Source: an uncultured Alphaproteobacteria bacterium
GTDB lineage: Bacteria > Pseudomonadota > Alphaproteobacteria > Caulobacterales > Caulobacteraceae
Length of the DNA: 64,000 bases
Reading direction: 5' to 3'
NCBI GenBank assembly: GCA_903860975.1
Contig: CAIOSI010000035.1
Coordinates: 1 to 64,000 of the forward strand
Part shown: in pieces, positions 8,947 through 17,400 of the stretch
How positions within the stretch are numbered: position 1 is the first letter of the stretch
How the letters are laid out: each line of letters opens with the position of its first letter
Made by a program: the position numbers and the translations under genes
Notes under the pieces: model-generated
Databases searched by the model: none
Told to the model about the DNA's origin: nothing
What the model saw: only the letters and a program-made list of their open reading frames with translations

Positions 8947-9184
8947 CAGTGGTTATCCTTTACAAAGTAACAATGTTGGCACGGGGCAAAGCGGCGAAGA
9001 CCGCAACCGCGTGTTGCAATAAACGGCTTCGAACCAGACATACCGTCGTGTCGCCATCCTGTCCGCGATTTCATTTGCTCTCGCGCAAGGGTTGCATCAC
9101 AAGCGTCAAACCTTCGCGATCGGAGGTGCCCGCGCAGAGGCGTCGCCGATTTGTAGGGAGCTGTAGGGGGCTCAGGACAGCTTG

Positions 9185-10252
9185 ATGCGGATGAAATCTC
9201 AGTACGTATTCGTCATCGCCGTTTGCGGCTTGGTGGCGCTTTATTTCATCGTGCGGAGTCTCGCCAGCGCGGTTCACCCCCGTGAGTCCCACGCCAGAGC
9301 CACAACGCCCGTCGGCCCTCCCAGCGTGCAGGTCAAACTCGTCCCGGCGATCGAACGACCCTACGACGTTATCGTTCGCGGCCGAACGCAGTCCACACGC
9401 AGCGTGATCGTCCGTTCCGAGACAGCGGGTGTCGTCGCCGCTGCGCCGGTGCTGCAGGGCACCTTCGTCAAGCAGGGGCAAGTGCTGTGCCGGCTCGCGG
9501 TGGACGCACGCCAGGCCGCTCTCGACCAGGCCCATGCCGCCCAGAAATCGATGCAACTCGTCCAGCAACAGAACGAACAGCTGGCCAAGCAAGGCTACCG
9601 GTCTCCAGCTCAAGTGCTTCAAAGCCAGGCCAACCTCGACGCGGCTACGGCCGCCGTGCGCCAGGCCGAGATCGCGCTGGCCCAGGTGAACATCAAGGCG
9701 CCTTTCACGGGTGTATTTGACCGCCGGGACGCGGAAGTCGGGGCCTATCTCGGGCCAGGCCAGCCCTGCGGTATGATGATTGAAATTAATCCGCTGCTGA
9801 TCGTGGGTGATGTCGCCGAAACGCTTGCGGCAAGGATGAAGGTCGGGGCGCCAGCCAAGGCACGGCTCGTTTCGGGCCAGACCCTGAGCGGCCACATTCG
9901 CTACGTCTCCCACGATGCGGACCCACAAACGCGCACCTACCGCCTGGAGGTTACCGTGCCGAACGCTGGGCTCGACATACGCTCAGGCCTGTCGGCGGAG
10001 TTGCATATCGGGGCCGGATCAGGCCCGGCCCACCTTGTGCCCCTCTCAACTTTGGTGCTGGATTCTGCCGGACGCCAAGGCGTCCGATACGTACAATCCG
10101 ACGGGCGCGTGAGCTTCGCGCCGGTCGCGATCCTGGAGGAAACCCACGAGGGCGTCTGGGTGTCCGGCCTGACCGGGGATGTAGAGTTGATCACCGTTGG
10201 ACAGTCTTACGTCGCCGACGGGCAGAAGGTTCGTGTCGCTCCGGCGCACTAA
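9185..10252 (+). CDS. RND efflux periplasmic adaptor subunit
   Basis: Membrane-fusion protein of a tripartite RND pump. One N-terminal membrane anchor (VFVIAVCGLVALYFIVRSL) is followed by the lipoyl half (VVAAAPVLQGTFVKQGQVLCRL), a short alpha-hairpin rich in Gln/Ala, the second lipoyl half (VNIKAPFTGVFDRRDAEVGAYL) and beta-barrel/membrane-proximal domains. It links the inner-membrane permease encoded 24 bases downstream to an outer-membrane channel that is not encoded here. The TTG at 9182 or ATG at 9191 are alternative starts; ATG 9185 was chosen. Confidence 0.87.
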   Translation: MRMKSQYVFVIAVCGLVALYFIVRSLASAVHPRESHARATTPVGPPSVQVKLVPAIERPYDVIVRGRTQSTRSVIVRSETAGVVAAAPVLQGTFVKQGQVLCRLAVDARQAALDQAHAAQKSMQLVQQQNEQLAKQGYRSPAQVLQSQANLDAATAAVRQAEIALAQVNIKAPFTGVFDRRDAEVGAYLGPGQPCGMMIEINPLLIVGDVAETLAARMKVGAPAKARLVSGQTLSGHIRYVSHDADPQTRTYRLEVTVPNAGLDIRSGLSAELHIGAGSGPAHLVPLSTLVLDSAGRQGVRYVQSDGRVSFAPVAILEETHEGVWVSGLTGDVELITVGQSYVADGQKVRVAPAH

Positions 10253-10276
10253 CGCCTCGGTGATAGGAGAAACGTG

Positions 10277-13200
10277 ATGATCGCGGCGTTGATCGATGGA
10301 GCCATTAAGCGGCGCAAGGTGGTGCTGGGCGTCACTTTGATCGCCTGCCTATTTGGTTTCTTCGCCTACTTGGCCATGCCGCGCGAAGCGCAGCCGGATA
10401 TCGATCTTCCCTACATCTCGGTCATCGTGCCCTTCCCCGGCGTGAGCCCTGAGGACGCCGAACGCCTGCTGGTCAAACCCCTGGAGGTCCAGCTTCAGAC
10501 CATCCAAGGCATCAAGGCCATGAACGCTGTCGCCCGGCAGAACGCGGCGATTGTGACGCTGGAGTTTGAGCCCGACGCGCCAAAACAGAAGGCGTTGGAC
10601 GACGTCCGATCCAAGACCGACCTGGCCCGAGGCCGATTCCCGCCCGACGCGGAGCCGCCGATCATCGAGGAAGAAAGCTTTGCCGACCGCCCGATCATCG
10701 GGGTGGTGCTGCATGGCGAGGCACCTGAGCGCGAGCTGGCGCGGATTTCCAAGAGCCTGAAAGAGCGCCTCGAGGCCTCCCCCGGCGTACAGGAAGCCTT
10801 TGAGAGCGGCGCACGTGAGGAACTGCTCGACGTCACCATCGATCCCCTGCGGATGGAGGCCTACAACGTCACGGCCAACGACCTGTCGGGCGTGATCGCG
10901 CGCAACAACCAACTGGTGCCCGCTGGCAATCTACGCTCGGGTCCTGGCCAGTTTGCCGTGAAGATCCCGGGCGTTGTGCAGAATCCGGCCGACATCCTGG
11001 CTCTGCCTATCAAGCGGAACGGCGACCGTATTGTCACCATCGCCGACATCGGCGACGTACGAAGGACCTTTAAAGAACCGGCGTTTATCACGCGCTTCAA
11101 TGGCCAGTCGGCCGTAGCGCTCGACGTCTCCAAGCGCAACGGTGCCAACATCCTAGATACCGTAAAGACCATCCGCAGCGTGGTCGCTGATGAGCAGAAG
11201 CATTGGCCGGCAACGGTTAAGGTCGACTACACCTACGATAATTCCGAATTCATTGGCCGAACCCTGACCATCCTAGAAAGTGGGATCATCGCGGCCAGCC
11301 TGCTCGTGATGATGATCATCGTCGCCAGCCTCGGCATTCGTCAGGGTCTCATCGTCGGCCTGGCGATCCCGACTTGCTTCCTGCTCGCCTTCCTGATGAT
11401 CCACGCCAAAGGGATCACGCTCAACCAGATGGTGATGTTTGGGATGGTGCTGGCCGTCGGCATCCTTGTCGATGGTGGCATCGTGGTGGTGGAGTTCGCA
11501 GACCGGAAGATGGCCGAGGGCATGCCCAAGGAGCAGGCCTTCGCTGCCGCCGGAAAGCGCATGTTCTGGCCGGTGACGAACGGTACGCTCACGACGCTCT
11601 GTGCGTTTCTGCCGTTCATGTTCTGGAACTCGATCAGCGGGAAATTCATGAGCTTCCTGCCCTTGACCCTGTTCTTCGTTCTGGGTGCCTCAATTTTCGT
11701 GGCTCTGATTTTTACACCGGCACTGGGTTCGATCTTTGGACGGCCGACGGCAGTTGATGCGGCGCACCTGGCTGAAATCGAGAAATCCGAGCACGGCGAT
11801 CCGCGCGAAATGTCCGGCTTCATGGGCTGGTATGCAAAGACCGTTTCCATGCTGGGTCGCCATCCTGGACGGACGGTTCTGACCACCCTGGTCATCATCT
11901 TCGGCATCGCCATCTGGTTTGGAAAAACTCCGCATCGCACGGAGTTTTTCCTGGATCAGGACCCCCAGCAGGTGACGATCTTTGTGAAAGCCCGCGGCAA
12001 CATGTCTCCGGACGCCCAGGACGAGTTGATGAAGCAGGTGGAAAGCCGGCTGGTGGCGATCAAAGGCATCGAGTCCATGTATGTCCGCGCCGGGGGCGTC
12101 AACAGCAACGGTGGGCCATCTTCCCCGCCCAATGACACGATCGGGCGTATCGAGGTTGAGTTCGACAAGTACGAAGAGCGAAAAGCAATTGGCCTTCAGG
12201 GCAAGGACATTGCCCAGGAGATTCGCAAGCGGGTCACCGATCTGCCAGGCATGCAGGTTGAGGTCCGTGAGCCCGAAGGCGGCCCGCCCACTGGCAAGTC
12301 GGTGCAGGTGCTGATGACGAGCCACGACCCGGTCGCCCTGGACAAGGCCGCCGACCTGGTCAAGGCCAAGCTATCTGCGGATCCTCAACTCATTGAACTC
12401 GAGGACAACCGCACTTCCCCCGGCATCGAGTACAACCTCTCCGTCGACCGGATCGCGGCTGGCCGCTATGGCGTCGATGTGCTGTCGGTTGGCCAGGCCA
12501 TTCAATTCATGACAGACGGCGTTCTGGTGGGCCGCTTCCGCCCTGACGACGCCCAGGACGAGCTGGATATTCGCGTGCGCTTCCCGATCGAAGCTCGCAC
12601 GGTGGCGGCCTTCGACCAGTTGAAGATCACCACCCCTTCGGGGCCTGTGCCGGCAAGCTACTTCGTCAAGCGCTTGCCTGCCCAGCAGGTCACGCAAATC
12701 CAGCGTCGCGAAGGCCAGCGTATGGTTCTGCTGCAGGCGAATGCCATCCAGGGTCTCGCCGCCAACTTGAAGGTGGGTCAACTCAAAGACTGGGTCGCCA
12801 AGCAGGGGCTCGATCCAAGCGTCCATTTGAAGTTCACCGGTGCCGACGAGGAAGGCCAGGACGCCGCGCAATTCTTTATCGTGGCGATGATGGTCTCTTT
12901 GTTCCTGATGGGCGTCATCCTGCTTTGGCAGTTCAACAGCTTCTACGGCGTCCTGGTGACGCTCTCGGCCGTCGCTCTGTCGACCATCGGCGTGCTGCTG
13001 GGCATTCAGGTGAACCTGCTGCACACCTTCGACTATATCTCGGTGATCATGCTAGGGACCGGCGTGGTGTCGCTGGCCGGCGTCGTTGTGGGCCACAATA
13101 TCGTATTGGTGGATACCTACTACCAGCTTCGCCGCCAGGGCTATCCGGCCGATGAAGCGGCGGTTCGGGCTGCAACTCAGCGGTTCCGGCCGGTCATGCT

Positions 13201-13507
13201 GACGACCCTGGTGACCGTCGTGGGGCTGCTGCCGCTGATGTTCCAGGTCCACCCGAACTTCCAGAACGGGCATATCGAACTGAAGGCACCGGGCTCGGAG
13301 TGGTGGGTGCAACTCTCAGGCGCCGTGGTTTGGGGGCTGTCATTTGCGACCCTGCTGACCCTGGTGTTGACGCCGGTGCTGCTGGCCGCCCCGAAGGTGG
13401 CTTCCGTCCGGTTCACGAGCTACTGGCGCTGGGGGCAGCGACAATTGGGCATTCGTCCGAAGCCGCAAGCGGTCAAGCCTTACGAAATCCCGCGGGCTGC
13501 CGAATAG
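10277..13507 (+). CDS. RND efflux permease (AcrB/HAE1-like)
   Basis: A protein of about 1076 residues with the RND architecture: a first membrane helix (VVLGVTLIACLFGFFAYLAMP), a periplasmic porter domain beginning PREAQPDIDLPYISV, six membrane helices with the proton-relay region (GMVLAVGILVDGGIVVVEFADRK), then the repeated second half with GVVVGHNIVLVDTYYQL. It uses the proton gradient to export small molecules, heavy metals or solvents; which cannot be told from sequence. The ribosome-binding site AGGAG at 10265-10269 is 7 bases from ATG 10277, which I prefer over GTG 10274. Cotranscribed with the adaptor and probably with the acetyltransferase that begins 3 bases later. Confidence 0.9.
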   Translation: MIAALIDGAIKRRKVVLGVTLIACLFGFFAYLAMPREAQPDIDLPYISVIVPFPGVSPEDAERLLVKPLEVQLQTIQGIKAMNAVARQNAAIVTLEFEPDAPKQKALDDVRSKTDLARGRFPPDAEPPIIEEESFADRPIIGVVLHGEAPERELARISKSLKERLEASPGVQEAFESGAREELLDVTIDPLRMEAYNVTANDLSGVIARNNQLVPAGNLRSGPGQFAVKIPGVVQNPADILALPIKRNGDRIVTIADIGDVRRTFKEPAFITRFNGQSAVALDVSKRNGANILDTVKTIRSVVADEQKHWPATVKVDYTYDNSEFIGRTLTILESGIIAASLLVMMIIVASLGIRQGLIVGLAIPTCFLLAFLMIHAKGITLNQMVMFGMVLAVGILVDGGIVVVEFADRKMAEGMPKEQAFAAAGKRMFWPVTNGTLTTLCAFLPFMFWNSISGKFMSFLPLTLFFVLGASIFVALIFTPALGSIFGRPTAVDAAHLAEIEKSEHGDPREMSGFMGWYAKTVSMLGRHPGRTVLTTLVIIFGIAIWFGKTPHRTEFFLDQDPQQVTIFVKARGNMSPDAQDELMKQVESRLVAIKGIESMYVRAGGVNSNGGPSSPPNDTIGRIEVEFDKYEERKAIGLQGKDIAQEIRKRVTDLPGMQVEVREPEGGPPTGKSVQVLMTSHDPVALDKAADLVKAKLSADPQLIELEDNRTSPGIEYNLSVDRIAAGRYGVDVLSVGQAIQFMTDGVLVGRFRPDDAQDELDIRVRFPIEARTVAAFDQLKITTPSGPVPASYFVKRLPAQQVTQIQRREGQRMVLLQANAIQGLAANLKVGQLKDWVAKQGLDPSVHLKFTGADEEGQDAAQFFIVAMMVSLFLMGVILLWQFNSFYGVLVTLSAVALSTIGVLLGIQVNLLHTFDYISVIMLGTGVVSLAGVVVGHNIVLVDTYYQLRRQGYPADEAAVRAATQRFRPVMLTTLVTVVGLLPLMFQVHPNFQNGHIELKAPGSEWWVQLSGAVVWGLSFATLLTLVLTPVLLAAPKVASVRFTSYWRWGQRQLGIRPKPQAVKPYEIPRAAE

Positions 13508-13510
13508 GTC

Positions 13511-14044
13511 ATGACAGACCTGACGTCTCGCTTGGCGGGCCTGCAGGACATACCGGCCCTGGAGGTGGTGGTTGACGCCGCAATCACCGAACTTCAGCGC
13601 AGCTTCCTGACAACCGCCCAGATCACAGCTAGCCGAACGGTCATGGGTCTCGATCGCCAGTTGATCACTGACGGTACCTATTTTGTCGTGGACTGCGACG
13701 GCCAGATGGCCGGCTGTGGCGGCTGGAGCCGCAGGGCGACCCTTTATGGGGGCGATCACTCGCCTGGACGTGACGCGGCCTTGCTCAATCCGGCGACGGA
13801 TCCAGCGCGCATAAGGGCGATGTATACGCACCCCACGTTCGCCCGCCGCGGCGTTGGCCGTCTGATACTCCAGCTTTGCGAAATTGCGGCCAGGGCTGAA
13901 GGCTTCAAGCGTCTGGAACTGATGGGGACGATGTCGGGCAGACCGCTCTACGAGACCTGTGGCTTCATGGCACTAGAGGCCATTGTCGACGAACGCGGGG
14001 GCGAACCGGTGCCACTGACGAGGATGGGCAAGTCGATCGTCTAG
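13511..14044 (+). CDS. GNAT family N-acetyltransferase
   Basis: A 177-residue protein with the GNAT fold. Motif A is RAMYTHPTFARRGVGRLIL, containing the acetyl-CoA pyrophosphate loop (R-R-G-V-G), and motif B is LELMGTMSGRPLYETCGF. It starts three bases after the RND permease stop, so it is probably the last gene of the efflux operon; acetylation of an exported compound is possible but inferred only from position. Its stop TAG lies in a CTAG tetranucleotide that also supplies the stop of the convergent ABC exporter gene. Confidence 0.85.
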   Translation: MTDLTSRLAGLQDIPALEVVVDAAITELQRSFLTTAQITASRTVMGLDRQLITDGTYFVVDCDGQMAGCGGWSRRATLYGGDHSPGRDAALLNPATDPARIRAMYTHPTFARRGVGRLILQLCEIAARAEGFKRLELMGTMSGRPLYETCGFMALEAIVDERGGEPVPLTRMGKSIV

Positions 14045-15882
14045 ACTTCCCGGGTTTGGCGACGCCAGAGCGCGGCATATTCGCCCGTTTTGGCCAGCAG
14101 CTGCGTATGCGTCCCTCGCTCGACAATCCGACCTCGCCTTAGCACCAGGATCTCGTCGGCATCGACGATGGTCGATAGGCGGTGAGCAATCACGAGCGTG
14201 GTGCGGCCGGCCTTGACCTTTCGCAGCGTCTCCTGAATGGCCGCTTCGGTTGGCCCGTCTAACGCACTGGTCGCCTCGTCCAGGATCAACAGGCGCGGAT
14301 TGGCCAGAAGCGCGCGCGCAATACCCACCCGCTGGCGCTCGCCACCTGAGAGCTTTAGACCACGCTCCCCCACCATCGTGGACATGCCGTTGGGCAGGCT
14401 ATCGATGAAAGGGCCAAGCTCTGCAGCTTCGGCGGCGGTGCGCACCTCGCTTACGCCCGCACCTGGCCGGGCGAAGGCGATATTGGCGTAGAGGCTGTCG
14501 TTGAAAAGGGCCACGTCCTGGGGCACCAAGGCCACGGCTCGTCGCAGGTCGGCCAACTTCACCTGGCGCATGTCCATGCGGTCGACCAGCACCTGACCGT
14601 CCTTGGGGTCGAGCAATCGCATCGCCAGACGCACGGCCGTGGTTTTGCCCGACCCCGACGGCCCGACAAGCGCCGTCGTCGTTCCCGGCGGGATCACGAA
14701 GCTCACGTCACGCAGTCCGACCGAGCGGGCATCGTGCTGGAAATTGACATGGTCGAACGCGATCGAAGCGCCGTTCCCGCTGGCCGGTGGCAGATCGCGC
14801 GCGTCTGGGGCATCGACGATCTCGGGGACGACATCGCGCAGCGAGATCATCTGCTCCATGTCGATGAAGGCTTGGCGGATCTCCCGGTATTGGAACCCCA
14901 GCATGCCGAGCGGGGCATAAAGCCCGCTCAGCAGCAGGATCGAGGTGAAGATATCTCCGATCGTCAGGGTCCCGGCCGTCACCAGGTAACCCGCCATGGC
15001 CGTCATGGCGCCCAGACCGACATTGAGGATCACGGACTGCGAAGCGTTCAGGAGGTTCAGCGAGGCGTTCGCACGGGCGCTGGCGTTGACATAATCGTCC
15101 ATCGCCTTGTCGTAAGTTTCGACAATCCGTTCCTCGGCGCCAAACGTCTTGAGCGTTTCGTAGTTGATCAGCGCATCGCCCGAGAGACCGGCCACGCGAT
15201 TGTCGGTGTCATTCAACTCGCGTCGGTGCGACAGCCGCCAGTTGGTGATCCGCAAGGTGACGAAGACATAGAGCACCATCGTCACCAGCGCCGCAGCGGC
15301 AAACGCCCAATTCAGCCGCACCACCATCACCGTCATGGCCATGACCAGCTCAACCACCGTGGGGCCCAAGCTGAAGATCAGGCTTCGGATCAGGAAATCG
15401 GTGGAGCGCGACCCGCGATCGATGATGCGCGTCAGCGTTCCGGTCTGTTTGCTCTGATGGAAATCGAGAGAAAGGCCGAGCGCGTGCGCAAAGGTTTCAA
15501 CCGCGGCGCGCGCCATCGTCGATTGGGAAACGCGGGTAAAGATCGCATCGCGTGCAAAAGGCGCGCAGGCCGCACCGAGCCTGAGACCGGCGAAGGCCAA
15601 TACCAGCAGCAGAAAGGTGGCCCCAGGGGCCCCATGAGCGCCAGCAATCGGGCGGAGTTTGTCGATCGCGGCACCTATCGTGACGGGTGCGATGACGCCG
15701 GCCGCCTTACCGACGAACACAAGCGCGAGCGCCGCAGCAATCCGCAGGCGCAGCTGCGGTGCGCCCGAGCGCATAACCAGCCGCCATAGGTCAGCCAACG
15801 AGCCCCAAAAACTGAATTTGGCCTCGCTCGGCGCGATCTCGCCGCCGAAACGGCGCGTCATTCCTGGATGGGCGAACGTCAA
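14041..15882 (-). CDS. ABC exporter, Atm1/heavy-metal-tolerance type
   Basis: A 613-residue half-transporter. The N-terminal two-thirds contains six membrane helices (first near LRIAAALALVFVGKAAG), and the C-terminal part is an ATPase with Walker A GPSGSGKTT, signature LSGGERQRVGIARALL, Walker B LLILDEATSAL and the H-loop in VIAHRLST. The LDFHQSKQTGTLTRIIDRGSR coupling region and INYETLKTFGAEE match the Atm1/HMT1 group, which exports glutathione-linked sulfur or metal compounds. It works as a homodimer in the inner membrane. Convergent with the acetyltransferase gene, sharing the CTAG at 14041-14044. Confidence 0.87.
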   Translation of the reverse strand: MTFAHPGMTRRFGGEIAPSEAKFSFWGSLADLWRLVMRSGAPQLRLRIAAALALVFVGKAAGVIAPVTIGAAIDKLRPIAGAHGAPGATFLLLVLAFAGLRLGAACAPFARDAIFTRVSQSTMARAAVETFAHALGLSLDFHQSKQTGTLTRIIDRGSRSTDFLIRSLIFSLGPTVVELVMAMTVMVVRLNWAFAAAALVTMVLYVFVTLRITNWRLSHRRELNDTDNRVAGLSGDALINYETLKTFGAEERIVETYDKAMDDYVNASARANASLNLLNASQSVILNVGLGAMTAMAGYLVTAGTLTIGDIFTSILLLSGLYAPLGMLGFQYREIRQAFIDMEQMISLRDVVPEIVDAPDARDLPPASGNGASIAFDHVNFQHDARSVGLRDVSFVIPPGTTTALVGPSGSGKTTAVRLAMRLLDPKDGQVLVDRMDMRQVKLADLRRAVALVPQDVALFNDSLYANIAFARPGAGVSEVRTAAEAAELGPFIDSLPNGMSTMVGERGLKLSGGERQRVGIARALLANPRLLILDEATSALDGPTEAAIQETLRKVKAGRTTLVIAHRLSTIVDADEILVLRRGRIVERGTHTQLLAKTGEYAALWRRQTREV

Positions 15883-15893
15883 TCTGGGCTCCG

Positions 15894-16685
15894 TCAGTGC
15901 ACGAGAAGGGTGGATTGCTCGCCGCCGCCAGGCGTCATCCAGTCGACCCTAAGGCCGGCCGTGGTGAGCTGGCTACGCAACGGGCCGTTCGCAAGGGGTG
16001 CAGCAGGTGAGACCTGGACGACCACCTCGTCTGTGAAACCATCGCCAAATATCTGTACCTGATGGGCGCCAGGCTTTATCGGCGTCGGCGAGCCGAGGCT
16101 GACCTCATAGTGTCCTTTTGCGTCTGCGCGATGCTGATCGACCTGGCTGCCATCCAAACGCAAGATCACGCTGGCTCCGGGCGGAACGGCCGCTGAGACC
16201 TCCATTCCGCCCCCGCGATCGAAGTCGATCGCCGCAAACCCCGGTCGCCGCGGCAGGTCCAGTCGCAAGGCCGCAGCACCGGCGCGCAGCAGGGCCGCCT
16301 GCCCTGTCGGCGAAACCAGGACATAGCCCTCCGCTTGGGCTCTTCGATCTCCCGCGGCGACCGAAAGCCCAAAGATGCGAGGCGCCGGCACCAAAGGCAG
16401 ACCGATCGACCAGCGTCCTTGCGGGTCAGCGCGGGCACTGACCACCTGGCCGTCCGGCGAGGCCAGCCGCACCTTTATGCCGGCCTGGGTTACACCAGAG
16501 AGCACCATGCCGTTTGGCCCGAACCTCACCGTATCTACGCGGGGCGGTGCCAGATCGCCGGCCTGCACCTGGGCGGCGTCCCCGCTGTGGGGGGCTCCCG
16601 ACGGCGTTCCACTGCAGGCCGCCAGCAGCAGCGCGATCAGGGGCGCTGAGCCCTGTCCAGGGAACGTCGGCTTTGCGAGGAACAC
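15894..16685 (-). CDS. putative lipoprotein with Ig/carboxypeptidase-regulatory-like repeats
   Basis: A 263-residue protein with a lipoprotein signal ending in LLLAAC. The mature part has two stretches with beta-sandwich periodicity: about 50-110 (GMVLSGVTQAGIKVRLASPDG, then ADPQGRWSIGLPL) and about 160-225 (VPPGASVILRLDGSQV, then ADAKGHYEVSLGSP). The motif of an added residue tag (ADPQGRW / ADAKGHY) is repeated, as in bacterial Ig-like or carboxypeptidase regulatory-like domains. Function is unknown; probably an envelope surface or periplasmic protein. The gap to the ABC exporter start is 11 bases, so the two genes may be one operon. Confidence 0.7.
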   Translation of the reverse strand: MFLAKPTFPGQGSAPLIALLLAACSGTPSGAPHSGDAAQVQAGDLAPPRVDTVRFGPNGMVLSGVTQAGIKVRLASPDGQVVSARADPQGRWSIGLPLVPAPRIFGLSVAAGDRRAQAEGYVLVSPTGQAALLRAGAAALRLDLPRRPGFAAIDFDRGGGMEVSAAVPPGASVILRLDGSQVDQHRADAKGHYEVSLGSPTPIKPGAHQVQIFGDGFTDEVVVQVSPAAPLANGPLRSQLTTAGLRVDWMTPGGGEQSTLLVH

Positions 16686-16774
16686 GGCTTGGTTAAAACT
16701 CCTTAACCCAGAGCATAGCTAATCGGGCTTTCGTCTGGCGCTCGCAAGCGTGCCGATATCTCGGAGTGTGATGG

Positions 16775-17371
16775 ATGGTGCCTGTGACCGGCAGCCTACA
16801 ATCTGTCTGCGTTTTCTGCGGCTCTTCAGACGCCGCAGCACCGGCCTACCTGCGCGCCGCCGGCGACCTTGGGCGGGCCTTGGCCGCGGCCCATCTTCGC
16901 CTGGTCTACGGCGGCGGCGGCGTTGGCCTGATGGGGGCCACAGCACGAGCTGCACACGAGGCCGGCGGCAAGGTGCTGGGCATAATCCCGACTTTCCTGA
17001 TGGGAAAAGAACGCGCGCTTGAGATCGTGGAGCATGAGATTGTCACCTCGATGCACGAGCGCAAACAGCGCTTCTTCGAGGAATCACAGGGTTTTGTGAT
17101 TCTACCTGGCGGTATCGGCACGCTTGAGGAAGTGGTGGAGCTTCTGTCGTGGCGCCGCCTCGACCTGCACCAAATGCCCGTCGTCTTCTACAATCCCGAC
17201 AACTTCTGGAACCCGCTCTTTGACCTCTTCCAACACACCGTCAACGCCAAGCTGACCCCGGAGAGCTTCATGGGCGCCTGGTCAGTGGTCGATCGGGTCG
17301 AGGACATCATCCCGGCCCTATTAGCAGGACCAAAGGCCGGTACCTCGCCAATGCTTGCAGGTTTGGCCTAA
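16775..17371 (+). CDS. LOG family protein (nucleoside monophosphate phosphoribohydrolase)
   Basis: A 198-residue Rossmann-fold protein of the TIGR00730/LOG family. It has the N-terminal VCVFCGSSDAAAPAY, the GGGGVGLMG nucleotide loop, and the signature PGGIGTLEEVVELLSWRRL. Family members cleave the N-glycosidic bond of AMP or cytokinin riboside 5'-monophosphates. The catalytic region ERKQRFFEESQGFVILPGGIGT is intact. It is transcribed alone, divergent from the lipoprotein and convergent with NAD+ synthetase. An ATG at 16771 is out of frame, so 16775 was chosen. Confidence 0.87.
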   Translation: MVPVTGSLQSVCVFCGSSDAAAPAYLRAAGDLGRALAAAHLRLVYGGGGVGLMGATARAAHEAGGKVLGIIPTFLMGKERALEIVEHEIVTSMHERKQRFFEESQGFVILPGGIGTLEEVVELLSWRRLDLHQMPVVFYNPDNFWNPLFDLFQHTVNAKLTPESFMGAWSVVDRVEDIIPALLAGPKAGTSPMLAGLA

Positions 17372-17400
17372 ACGACGCCGTCTCCGACAGGGGATGGTCA

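Noticed and set aside
11341..13024. Long minus-strand frames inside the RND permease gene (11341-11940, 12371-13024)
   Set aside because: They are antisense to a complete RND permease and follow the high-GC third-position pattern of that gene.
14734..15789. 351-codon plus-strand frame
   Set aside because: Antisense to the Atm1-like ABC exporter, no start context and no family motif.
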